From an uncultured Lachnospiraceae bacterium (GTDB lineage: Bacteria; Bacillota; Clostridia; Lachnospirales; Lachnospiraceae): a DNA stretch of 6,650 bases. Shown in pieces: positions 1 to 5,771 of this stretch (the stretch's first letter is position 1; every line of letters begins with the position of its first letter). The position numbers were made by a program, and so were the translations under genes. Where the stretch lies: assembly GCA_946566415.1 (NCBI GenBank), contig CAMNWW010000122.1:1-6650 (forward strand), given 5' to 3'. Under the pieces are notes generated by a model. That model was not told the origin of the DNA. It saw only the letters and a program-made list of their open reading frames with translations, and did no database searches.

Positions 1-34
1 AACACTCTTTCCCTACACGACGCTCTTCCGATCT
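1..34 (+). other. Illumina TruSeq adapter left on the contig end (not genomic)
   Basis: Bases 2-34 match the 33-nt TruSeq read-1 adapter, ending in the diagnostic GCTCTTCCGATCT. In dual-index libraries the base before this segment is the last base of the i5 index, so the A at position 1 may be an index base; that is inference. The genomic insert therefore starts at about base 35, inside the reading frame of the first gene. This is an untrimmed sequencing artefact and should be masked. Confidence 0.97.
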
Positions 35-35
35 T

Positions 36-1547
36 TTAAATGGAGAGACAGCATATGTACTGGAGCGCTTCGGAGTTGAAGCTCCGGCATATCTAAGCGA
101 CGTCCATCTCCAGGTCAAGGATCTGGATATCCGCAGGATCGCGGGGGTGATGGGACAGGCGTCCATTAAAGAAGCATGGTCGCGTATGCGGGAAGAGAAT
201 ATCAGGACACTTCCGATTCTGCGGGGAGAACGGTTGGAAGGACTGATTACCATCGGGGATATTGCGAATTCCTATATGGAGATGTATGACAGCCATACCT
301 TATCAACAGCAAGGACACAGTATAAGAACATTGTAAATACGCTTGACGGTACGATTGTGACGGGGAATGAACACGGATATTTCCTGAAAGGCAAGGTGCT
401 CATCGCGGCATCCAGTCCGGATCTCATGGAGAACCTTATCGAGAGGGACGATATGGTCATTCTGGGGAACCGTTATGAGTCCCAGCTCTGTGCGATTGAG
501 ATGGATGCGAGCTGTCTGGTGATCTGCCAGAGTTCACAGATTTCCAGGACGATTAAAAAGATGGCGGCGGAGAGAGATATCGTCATTATTCAGACGCCCC
601 ATGATACATTTACGGCAGCCCGTTTGATTAACCAGAGTATCCCGGTCAAGTTTTTTATGAGTAAGTCGAACCTGGAGACATTTCGCAAAGACGACTATGT
701 GGACGAGGTCCGGGAGGTCATGGCAAAGAAAAAATACCGGGATTTCCCGGTAATCGACGAAAAGGGAGGATTTGCCGGGTTCATTTCCCGGAGACGTTTG
801 ATGAGTTCACGCAAGAAACAAGTGATTCTGGTGGACCACAATGAAAAGTCGCAGGCAGTCGACGGAATTGAAGAGGCAGAAATTCTGGAAATCATAGACC
901 ATCACAGGCTGGGCAGCATGGAGACGATTAATCCAGTGTATTTCCGTAATCAGCCTGTGGGCTGCACTGCCACGATCGTGTACCAGATGTATCAGGAGAA
1001 TGGGGTGGATGTGGATAAAACCACAGCGGCGCTCCTTTGTTCCGCGATTATATCAGATACACTTCTGTTCCGTTCACCGACGTGCACGATGGTAGACGAG
1101 GCGGCGGCGACGGCGCTGGCGCAGATCGCAGGGATTGATATGGAGCAGCATGCGAAAGCCATGTTCAATGCAGGGAGCGACCTGCGCGATAAATCGGCGG
1201 AAGAGATCTGTTTCATGGATTTCAAAGTGTTCAATGCCAATGCGGTTGCGTTCGGCGTGGGGCAGATCACTTCCATGAACCAGGAAGAACTGGACGATGT
1301 GCGCGGAAGGCTGACATCGTATTTGGAAGAGGCAAGAAGACAGCAGAGGCTGGATATGATTTTTTTCATGCTTACGAATATCCTCGAAGAGTCGACAGAG
1401 CTTTTATATAGCGGCGACGGGGCTAAGAGCCAGATCATAGATGCTTTTGAACTTCCGGAAGATACGGACAGAATCTTCCTTCGCGGCGTTGTGTCACGTA
1501 AGAAACAGCTCATACCTGTCGTTGTGAACTATCTGCAGCAGAAGTAG
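36..1547 (+). CDS. ppaC: Manganese-dependent inorganic pyrophosphatase, family II, CBS/DRTGG type; 5' truncated
   Basis: Cytoplasmic enzyme hydrolysing pyrophosphate to two phosphates, which pulls biosynthetic reactions forward. The frame is open from base 36 without a stop, giving 503 visible residues; the true start is lost at the adapter junction. In order: end of the first DHH half (about 1-15), first CBS motif (about 20-82), DRTGG domain (about 100-200), second CBS motif (about 209-263), remaining DHH half with VDHNE at 266-270 and the DHH triad at 288-290 (bases 897-905), then a DHHA2 domain ending in SRKKQ at 487-491, the conserved substrate-binding basic motif. Clostridial relatives are about 550 residues, so roughly 45-50 residues are missing, including the N-terminal HxxPDxD metal motif. 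The GTG at 147 and ATG at 150 are internal codons: the upstream sequence is family-like and contains part of the first CBS motif. CBS domains in this family bind adenine nucleotides and regulate activity (family knowledge). Confidence 0.93.
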   Translation, partial: LNGETAYVLERFGVEAPAYLSDVHLQVKDLDIRRIAGVMGQASIKEAWSRMREENIRTLPILRGERLEGLITIGDIANSYMEMYDSHTLSTARTQYKNIVNTLDGTIVTGNEHGYFLKGKVLIAASSPDLMENLIERDDMVILGNRYESQLCAIEMDASCLVICQSSQISRTIKKMAAERDIVIIQTPHDTFTAARLINQSIPVKFFMSKSNLETFRKDDYVDEVREVMAKKKYRDFPVIDEKGGFAGFISRRRLMSSRKKQVILVDHNEKSQAVDGIEEAEILEIIDHHRLGSMETINPVYFRNQPVGCTATIVYQMYQENGVDVDKTTAALLCSAIISDTLLFRSPTCTMVDEAAATALAQIAGIDMEQHAKAMFNAGSDLRDKSAEEICFMDFKVFNANAVAFGVGQITSMNQEELDDVRGRLTSYLEEARRQQRLDMIFFMLTNILEESTELLYSGDGAKSQIIDAFELPEDTDRIFLRGVVSRKKQLIPVVVNYLQQK

Positions 1548-1564
1548 GGGAGGAGAAAAGGAAG

Positions 1565-2125
1565 ATGCCTAAACAGACATGGAAAGCAGGGAATATGCTC
1601 TATCCGCTTCCGGCAGTCCTGGTAAGCGCGGCGGATAAGGAGGGTAATACGAATATGATAACTGTGGCCTGGGTAGGGACAGTGTGTACCAACCCGCCGA
1701 TGGTGACAATATCTGTACGCCCTGAGCGGTACTCTTATCATATGATCGAAAATAGCGGAGAATTTGTCATAAACCTTACTACAGAAAAACTGGCGTACGC
1801 CGCAGATTACTGCGGTGTGAAGTCCGGCAGGGATGTGGACAAGTTTAAAGAAACGAAATTGACAAAGGAAAAGGCGGAATATGTGAAAGCCCCTCTCGTT
1901 AAGGAGAGTCCGGTCAATATTGAGTGCAGGGTGATAAAAAAAGAAGAACTGGGGTCGCACCATATGTTTCTGGCCGAAGTACTGGCCGTCCATGTAGATG
2001 AAGAATATATAGATGAAAAAAATCGGTTCGCGTTGGAAAAAGCAGGGCTGATCACTTATTCTCACGGAGAATATTATGAAATGGGAAAATGTATCGGAAC
2101 ATTCGGATACAGTGTACGGAAATAA
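1565..2125 (+). CDS. Flavin reductase family protein (FMN-binding split barrel)
   Basis: A 186-residue protein of the flavin reductase-like/flavoredoxin family, which binds FMN in a split beta-barrel, usually as a dimer, and passes electrons between NAD(P)H or redox partners and flavin. Family features are the opening YPLPAVLVSAAD (13-24), the stretch NMITVAWVGT (30-39) followed by NPPMVTISVRPERYS (43-57), GEFVINL (65-71), DYCGVKSGRDVDKF (81-94) and SHHMFLAEV (131-139). There is no signal peptide or membrane segment, so it is probably cytoplasmic. A strong Shine-Dalgarno, GGGGAGGAG at 1547-1555, overlaps the stop of the pyrophosphatase gene and lies 9 nt before the ATG. With only 17 nt between the genes, co-transcription is likely. 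The terminator 23 nt downstream makes this the last gene of its unit. The family is clear; substrate and partner cannot be read from the sequence. Confidence 0.9.
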   Translation: MPKQTWKAGNMLYPLPAVLVSAADKEGNTNMITVAWVGTVCTNPPMVTISVRPERYSYHMIENSGEFVINLTTEKLAYAADYCGVKSGRDVDKFKETKLTKEKAEYVKAPLVKESPVNIECRVIKKEELGSHHMFLAEVLAVHVDEEYIDEKNRFALEKAGLITYSHGEYYEMGKCIGTFGYSVRK

Positions 2126-2147
2126 TAACAAGTGTACAGGGAAGCTG

Positions 2148-2180
2148 AAAAAGCATTGGAATTGGTTTCCAGTGCTTTTT
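2148..2180 (+). terminator. Rho-independent terminator after the flavin reductase gene
   Basis: Two 14-nt arms (2148-2161 and 2167-2180) pair through their whole length with a single G-T wobble around a 5-nt loop (2162-2166). The 3' arm ends in five T residues and the 5' arm begins with five A residues, so the hairpin could act in both directions. GCTG at 2144-2147 and CAGC at 2182-2185 can extend the stem past one bulged A. It starts 23 nt after the flavin reductase stop and separates this unit from the deacetylase unit. Confidence 0.85.
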
Positions 2181-2194
2181 ACAGCATAGCCTGC

Positions 2195-2316
2195 TAAGGG
2201 TATACCTTGTGAAACGGCCGAATGGCCATAATGGGGTGCCCGTAAGGGTATACCTTGTGAAACGGCCGAATGGCCATAATGGGGTGCCCGTAAGGGTATA
2301 CCTTGGGAAAAGCCGG
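2195..2316. repeat. 48-bp tandem repeat, two perfect copies plus a decayed partial third
   Basis: Copy 1 is 2195-2242 and copy 2 is 2243-2290; they are identical over all 48 bases. Copy 3 starts at 2291, matches for 15 bases (TAAGGGTATACCTTG), then diverges with four mismatches by about 2316. Each unit carries three perfect short palindromes, GGTATACC (2199-2206 in copy 1), CGGCCG (2215-2220) and ATGGCCAT (2222-2229), and GGCC-N4-GGCC can form a small hairpin. The array fills the gap between the upstream terminator and the deacetylase gene. No spacers separate the copies, so it is not CRISPR. The period is a multiple of three, so the reverse strand reads as a 16-residue repeat, but no coding signal supports translation. 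Function unknown. Confidence 0.93.
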
Positions 2317-2352
2317 CATATATTGCAAACAGAAAGAAATGACTTTGGAATA

Positions 2353-2359
2353 TGAGGTG
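2353..2359 (+). promoter_or_regulatory. Ribosome binding site supporting a TTG start of the deacetylase
   Basis: GAGGTGG lies 5 nt before the TTG at 2365 and is the best Shine-Dalgarno near the start of the deacetylase gene. The in-frame ATG at 2380 has only AGGA (2369-2372), 7 nt upstream. This favours the TTG moderately; the two choices differ by five residues and both keep the membrane segment. Confidence 0.5.
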
Positions 2360-2364
2360 GAAGT

Positions 2365-3093
2365 TTGCAGGAACGCTGGATGAAATCATTATGCGGGGTT
2401 TTCTATGTACTTTGTTTTCTTCTGATATGGGGCTTTCTGTCAAAAGAGCGGATCTTGACATCTACAATTACGAAAAGCGGCCAGATAGAGGAGGCAGCAG
2501 TAGAAGGAGATATATCCGGGGAATCAGAGTCCATAAAACCCCGCCGTATTGCAATTACTTTTGACGACGGACCGGCAGAGGAGAGTACGCCTATTCTTTT
2601 GGAGGGCCTGAAAAAAAGGGGGGTGAAGGCCACTTTTTTTGTTATCGGCAAAAATGTCCAAAGCTATCCTGAGCTTGTTAAACAGGAAGCCGGGGAAGGA
2701 CATCTTGTAGGCAATCATACATATCATCATATTGATCTGGCGTCGGTATCTGATGAAAAAGCGTTGGAGGAGATAGCTCAAACAAGCCGTCTGGTGGAGG
2801 AGCTGACAGGGAAACGAACGGAGTATGTACGTGCGCCTTTTGGATCCTGGAAGGAGAATTTGGAGACGGAACTGGATGTGATTCCCGTTAAATGGAGTGT
2901 GGATCCTTTGGACTGGACGACAGAAAATGAAGATGAAATTGTAAATAAAGTAGTGACGCAGGTTCAGGAAAATGATATCATCTTACTGCATGACTGTTAC
3001 GTTTCTTCTGTTAACGCAGCTCTGCGTATTATTGATATTCTGCAGAAAGAAGGATATGATTTTGTGACGGTCGATGAATTATTGTTAGATTAA
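2365..3093 (+). CDS. Membrane-anchored polysaccharide deacetylase (NodB/CE4 family)
   Basis: Metal-dependent deacetylase of the carbohydrate esterase 4 family, probably removing acetyl groups from N-acetylated sugars in peptidoglycan or another surface glycan. Of 242 residues, about 8-25 are hydrophobic behind a short basic start (signal anchor or signal peptide), then a charged linker to about 58, then a NodB domain at about 60-240. All five catalytic motifs are visible: TFDDGP (65-70, base D67, metal ligand D68), HTYHH (118-122, metal ligands H118 and H122), RAPFG (156-160), DPLDW (180-184) and LLHD (207-210, with the conserved H209). It should therefore be active outside the membrane. The start is TTG at 2365 by its Shine-Dalgarno; ATG at 2380 is the alternative. 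It lies 11 nt before tcdA, probably in the same operon. The natural substrate (peptidoglycan, chitin-like oligomer or other) cannot be decided here. Confidence 0.92.
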   Translation: MQERWMKSLCGVFYVLCFLLIWGFLSKERILTSTITKSGQIEEAAVEGDISGESESIKPRRIAITFDDGPAEESTPILLEGLKKRGVKATFFVIGKNVQSYPELVKQEAGEGHLVGNHTYHHIDLASVSDEKALEEIAQTSRLVEELTGKRTEYVRAPFGSWKENLETELDVIPVKWSVDPLDWTTENEDEIVNKVVTQVQENDIILLHDCYVSSVNAALRIIDILQKEGYDFVTVDELLLD

Positions 3094-3104
3094 GGATAAA
3101 AGGT

Positions 3105-3842
3105 ATGGAGCGGGAATTTGCAAGAACAGAACTTTTAATCGGCGGGGAGGGCATGGAAAGGCTGCAAAAAGCATCGGTCATGGTATTCGGAGTCGGCGGA
3201 GTCGGCTCGCACTGCATCGAGGCCCTGGCAAGATGCGGGATCGGCAGGATGATACTGATCGATAACGACAAGGTGTCGCTTACAAATATCAACCGGCAGT
3301 CCATTGCGTATCACAGTACGGTGGGAAGGTATAAGACCGAAGTGATGAGGGAGAGGATAGCGGACATCTGTCCGGACATCCGGGTAAAGACCTATGAGCG
3401 TTTTGTCCTTACGGATAATCTGGAAGATATTTTGGAAGAGAAGCCGGACTACATCATTGACGCTATTGACACGGTGACGGCAAAACTTGCGGTCATTGAA
3501 AAGGCGAAACGGCAGGAAATCCCGATTATTAGCAGTATGGGGACAGGCAATAAGCTGCATCCGGAGATGTTCGAGATCGCGGATATCAGCCAGACCAGTG
3601 TATGCCCGCTGTGCCGGGTTATGCGCCGGGAGCTGAAAAGCCGGGGGATTACAGGAGTGAAGGTTCTATACTCGAAGGAAAAGCCCATTGTCCCTGTAAA
3701 GGCATGCCTTAAGGAGGAAAAGGTGGTAAAAAGAAGCGTCCCCGGCAGCATTTCCTTTGTCCCACCGGCGGCAGGGCTTTTGATAGCGGGCGAGGCAGTG
3801 CGGGATTTGCTTGAAAGCGGCGATAGAATAATGGGTACCTGA
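3105..3842 (+). CDS. tcdA: tRNA threonylcarbamoyladenosine dehydratase TcdA (ThiF/MoeB-like E1 fold)
   Basis: ATP-dependent enzyme that cyclises N6-threonylcarbamoyladenosine at tRNA position 37 (t6A to ct6A) in ANN-decoding tRNAs, acting in the cytoplasm. Its 245 residues are a single E1-like adenylation domain: the nucleotide-binding loop GVGGVG (29-34), LIDND (51-55), the family signature SLTNINRQ (58-65), DAIDTVTAKL (119-128), SMGTGNKLHP (144-153) and the C-terminal SVPGSISFVPPAAGLL (211-226). There is no second catalytic-cysteine domain as in ubiquitin E1 enzymes, and the length fits TcdA rather than full MoeB or ThiF. A CPLC pair sits at 167-170. The Shine-Dalgarno AAGGA (3092-3096) overlaps the deacetylase stop, 8 nt before the ATG, so translation of the two is probably linked. 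It is followed by rarA, the same order as yrvM-yrvN in Bacillus subtilis, which supports the assignment. Confidence 0.93.
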   Translation: MEREFARTELLIGGEGMERLQKASVMVFGVGGVGSHCIEALARCGIGRMILIDNDKVSLTNINRQSIAYHSTVGRYKTEVMRERIADICPDIRVKTYERFVLTDNLEDILEEKPDYIIDAIDTVTAKLAVIEKAKRQEIPIISSMGTGNKLHPEMFEIADISQTSVCPLCRVMRRELKSRGITGVKVLYSKEKPIVPVKACLKEEKVVKRSVPGSISFVPPAAGLLIAGEAVRDLLESGDRIMGT

Positions 3843-3878
3843 ACGAAATCGCCTGTCGGCGATAGACTGGAGGAAACG

Positions 3879-5210
3879 ATGGATTTATTTGAATATATGC
3901 GGGAGACGAATAAAGAGAAAGAATCTCCGCTTGCGTCCAGGCTTCGGCCTGCTACGCTGGACGAGGTTGTGGGGCAGCGGCATATTATCGGGAAGGATAA
4001 GCTTTTATACCGGGCGATTCAGGCGGACAAGCTGAGTTCGCTCATTTTTTACGGACCTCCCGGGACAGGAAAGACGACTCTTGCGAAAGTGATCGCCAAT
4101 ACAACGAGCGCTGAATTTACACAGATTAACGCCACGTCCGCCGGAAAAAAGGATATGGAGGCTGTAGTAGATCACGCGAAGCAGCTACGAGGCATGTACC
4201 AGAAAAAAACGATTCTGTTCGTAGACGAGATACATCGTTTTAACAAAGGGCAGCAGGACTACCTTCTTCCATTTGTGGAGGATGGTACGATTATCCTTAT
4301 CGGCGCGACGACGGAAAATCCATATTTTGAAGTGAACGGCGCGCTGCTTTCAAGATCGAGTATATTCGAGCTGAAACCGCTTTCCCAGCAAGATGTGGAG
4401 ACGCTGATCCTGCGGGCGGTTCATGATGAGAAGAAAGGGATGGGAAGCTACCGGGCCGAGATTGACGAGGACGCCCTGCATTTTCTCGCGGATATTGCGG
4501 GCGGGGATGCAAGGGCAGCGTTAAATGCGGTAGAGCTGGGAATCCTGACAACAGAAAGAAGTGAGGACGGGAAAATCCATATAACGCTTTCTGTGGCGTC
4601 GGAGTGCATTCAAAAGCGGGCCGTGAGGTATGATAAGACAGGGGATAACCATTACGACACGATTTCAGCGTTTATCAAAAGTATGCGCGGCTCCGACCCG
4701 GACGCGGCGGTATATTATCTGGCGAAGATGCTGTACGCGGGGGAGGATATCCGTTTTATTGCAAGGCGTATCATGATCTGCGCGTCCGAAGATGTGGGAA
4801 ATGCAGATCCGATGGCTCTTGTGGTGGCGGTAAGCGCCGCGCAGGCGGTGGAACGGATTGGAATGCCGGAAGCGCAGATCATTCTGTCCCAGGCGGCGCT
4901 CTATGTGGCGTCGGCGCCTAAAAGCAACGCGGCATGCCGGGCAATTTTCGCGGCGCTTGAAAGCGTACAGGAACACCAAACGAGCGTTCCTGTACATCTG
5001 CAGGATTCACATTATAAAGGCGCCGGAAAATTGGGACGCGGATTGGGCTATCAGTATGCGCACGATTATCCGGAACATTATGTGAAGCAGCAGTACCTGC
5101 CGGATGAGATCAAAGACGCGGTATTTTACAAGCCGGACGGCATGGGAGCCGAGGCCAAAATCGAAGAACGGCTGCGCAGATTAAGGGAAAGGGACATGCC
5201 AAAGCAATAA
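3879..5210 (+). CDS. rarA: Replication-associated recombination protein RarA (MgsA/WRNIP1 family AAA+ ATPase)
   Basis: AAA+ ATPase related to clamp-loader subunits and RuvB, acting at stalled replication forks with single-stranded DNA-binding protein and recombination factors. The 443 residues match the usual family length. Visible elements: the N-terminal SPLASRLRPATLDEVVGQ (16-33), Walker A GPPGTGKT (59-66), Walker B LFVDEIHR (113-120), sensor 1 GATTEN (142-147), arginine finger in LLSRS (R159), sensor 2 around GGDARAALN (208-216, R212), then the RarA-specific RYDKTGDNHYDTISAFIKS (250-268) and GSDPDAAVYYLAKML (271-285) leading to the tetramerisation domain and the conserved C-terminal HLQDSHYKGA (373-382). 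The Shine-Dalgarno GGAGG (3869-3873) lies 5 nt before the ATG. The 36-nt gap after tcdA suggests one transcript. Intact, with no missing key residue. Confidence 0.96.
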   Translation: MDLFEYMRETNKEKESPLASRLRPATLDEVVGQRHIIGKDKLLYRAIQADKLSSLIFYGPPGTGKTTLAKVIANTTSAEFTQINATSAGKKDMEAVVDHAKQLRGMYQKKTILFVDEIHRFNKGQQDYLLPFVEDGTIILIGATTENPYFEVNGALLSRSSIFELKPLSQQDVETLILRAVHDEKKGMGSYRAEIDEDALHFLADIAGGDARAALNAVELGILTTERSEDGKIHITLSVASECIQKRAVRYDKTGDNHYDTISAFIKSMRGSDPDAAVYYLAKMLYAGEDIRFIARRIMICASEDVGNADPMALVVAVSAAQAVERIGMPEAQIILSQAALYVASAPKSNAACRAIFAALESVQEHQTSVPVHLQDSHYKGAGKLGRGLGYQYAHDYPEHYVKQQYLPDEIKDAVFYKPDGMGAEAKIEERLRRLRERDMPKQ

Positions 5211-5245
5211 GAGTTCATTAAAAACGGAAATCACTTCATTCGCGC

Positions 5246-5274
5246 AGAAAGCATTGCGGGGCTTCCTTGATTTT
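5246..5274 (+). terminator. Weak possible terminator after rarA
   Basis: Arms 5246-5252 (AGAAAGC) and 5261-5267 (GCTTCCT) pair with one A-C mismatch around an 8-nt loop, followed by TGATTTT. The stem is short and the T run is interrupted, so this is at best a leaky terminator. The gap from rarA (stop 5210) to the nfeD-like gene holds no better hairpin followed by a T run. Confidence 0.25.
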
Positions 5275-5282
5275 GTTAAGAT
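5254..5282 (+). promoter_or_regulatory. Possible sigma-A-type promoter for the nfeD-SPFH unit
   Basis: TTGCGG (5254-5259) and TAAGAT (5277-5282) are separated by 17 bp, with 3/6 and 4/6 matches to the housekeeping consensus. A start near 5289 would give a leader of about 30 nt. The match is weak and overlaps the possible terminator, so it is only a candidate. Confidence 0.25.
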
Positions 5283-5295
5283 AAGCGTAACAAAA
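5271..5295. promoter_or_regulatory. Perfect AT-rich inverted repeat upstream of the nfeD-like gene
   Basis: TTTTGTTA (5271-5278) and TAACAAAA (5288-5295) are perfect 8-bp inverted arms around a 9-nt centre. No T run follows on the plus strand, so it is unlikely to terminate plus-strand transcription. It overlaps the candidate -10 element and ends just before the Shine-Dalgarno at 5303-5308, a position that would suit a repressor site or an RNA hairpin. No regulator can be named. Confidence 0.35.
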
Positions 5296-5317
5296 AGCTG
5301 AGAAAGGAAGTGATGGG

Positions 5318-5770
5318 ATGCTGACTCAGGATAGTTATATTACGATCGGCTGGCTGGTTCTTTTGATTGTTCTTCTGGTGATCGAGATCATCACAGTGGG
5401 GCTGACCAGTATCTGGGCGGCCGGAGGGGCTCTTGCAGCGCTTGTCCTGGATGTCGTCGGAGTCTCCTTTATTGGACAGGTGATCGCCTTTTTTGTAGTG
5501 ACTTTCGTTCTGCTGTATTTTACCAGGCCGTTTGCGGTGAAGTTCATCAATGCGCAGAGGGTGAAGACCAATTATGAAGGGATCATCGGGAAGACGATCC
5601 GTATCGCGGAGAAGGTGGACAACATGAGCCAGACAGGAATGGCGGTAGTGAACGGTCAGGAATGGACCGTCAGAGCCGAGCAGGATAAGGACATCCTGGA
5701 GCCGGGAACGATTGCTAAGGTAGTCAATATATCCGGCGTAAAACTTATCGTAAAAAAAGAGGAGGGTTAA
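5318..5770 (+). CDS. NfeD-like membrane protein, short form
   Basis: A 150-residue NfeD-family protein. Hydrophobic segments lie at about 8-29, 32-49 and 51-69, consistent with two or three membrane passes. A soluble C-terminal OB-fold (about 85-147) follows, recognisable from the pattern IIGKTIRI (89-96), GMAVVNGQEWTV (107-118), PGTIAKVV (129-136) and GVKLIV (140-145). This is the short form, without the ClpP-like serine protease domain of long NfeD proteins. The Shine-Dalgarno AAAGGA (5303-5308) lies 9 nt before the ATG. Short NfeD proteins are typically encoded beside SPFH/stomatin-like genes and are thought to support SPFH assemblies at the membrane; the next gene here is exactly such a partner, 1 nt away. 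The precise biochemical role of the family is poorly established. Confidence 0.9.
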   Translation: MLTQDSYITIGWLVLLIVLLVIEIITVGLTSIWAAGGALAALVLDVVGVSFIGQVIAFFVVTFVLLYFTRPFAVKFINAQRVKTNYEGIIGKTIRIAEKVDNMSQTGMAVVNGQEWTVRAEQDKDILEPGTIAKVVNISGVKLIVKKEEG

Positions 5771-5771
5771 C

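Noticed and set aside
992..1513. 173-codon minus-strand open frame inside the pyrophosphatase gene
   Set aside because: It is Ser-rich and is the antisense shadow of the DHH/DHHA2 region, whose plus-strand motifs are conserved.
2207..2232. Promoter inside each 48-bp unit (TTGTGA followed by CATAAT)
   Set aside because: The spacing is 14 bp, too short for a standard sigma-A promoter, and no other -35 element fits at 17 bp.
2195..2316. Possible CRISPR array
   Set aside because: The copies are directly adjacent with no spacers, there are only two full units, and no cas gene is present.
1529..2461. 310-codon open frame on the minus strand spanning the flavin reductase gene, the terminator and the repeat array
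   Set aside because: It lies opposite a clear flavin reductase gene, the product is low-complexity with no recognisable domain, and it stays open across the array only because the 48-bp period is a multiple of three.
2352..2564. 70-codon plus-strand open frame starting at ATG 2352
   Set aside because: It overlaps the deacetylase gene in another frame, has no recognisable domain, and its start overlaps the deacetylase ribosome binding site.
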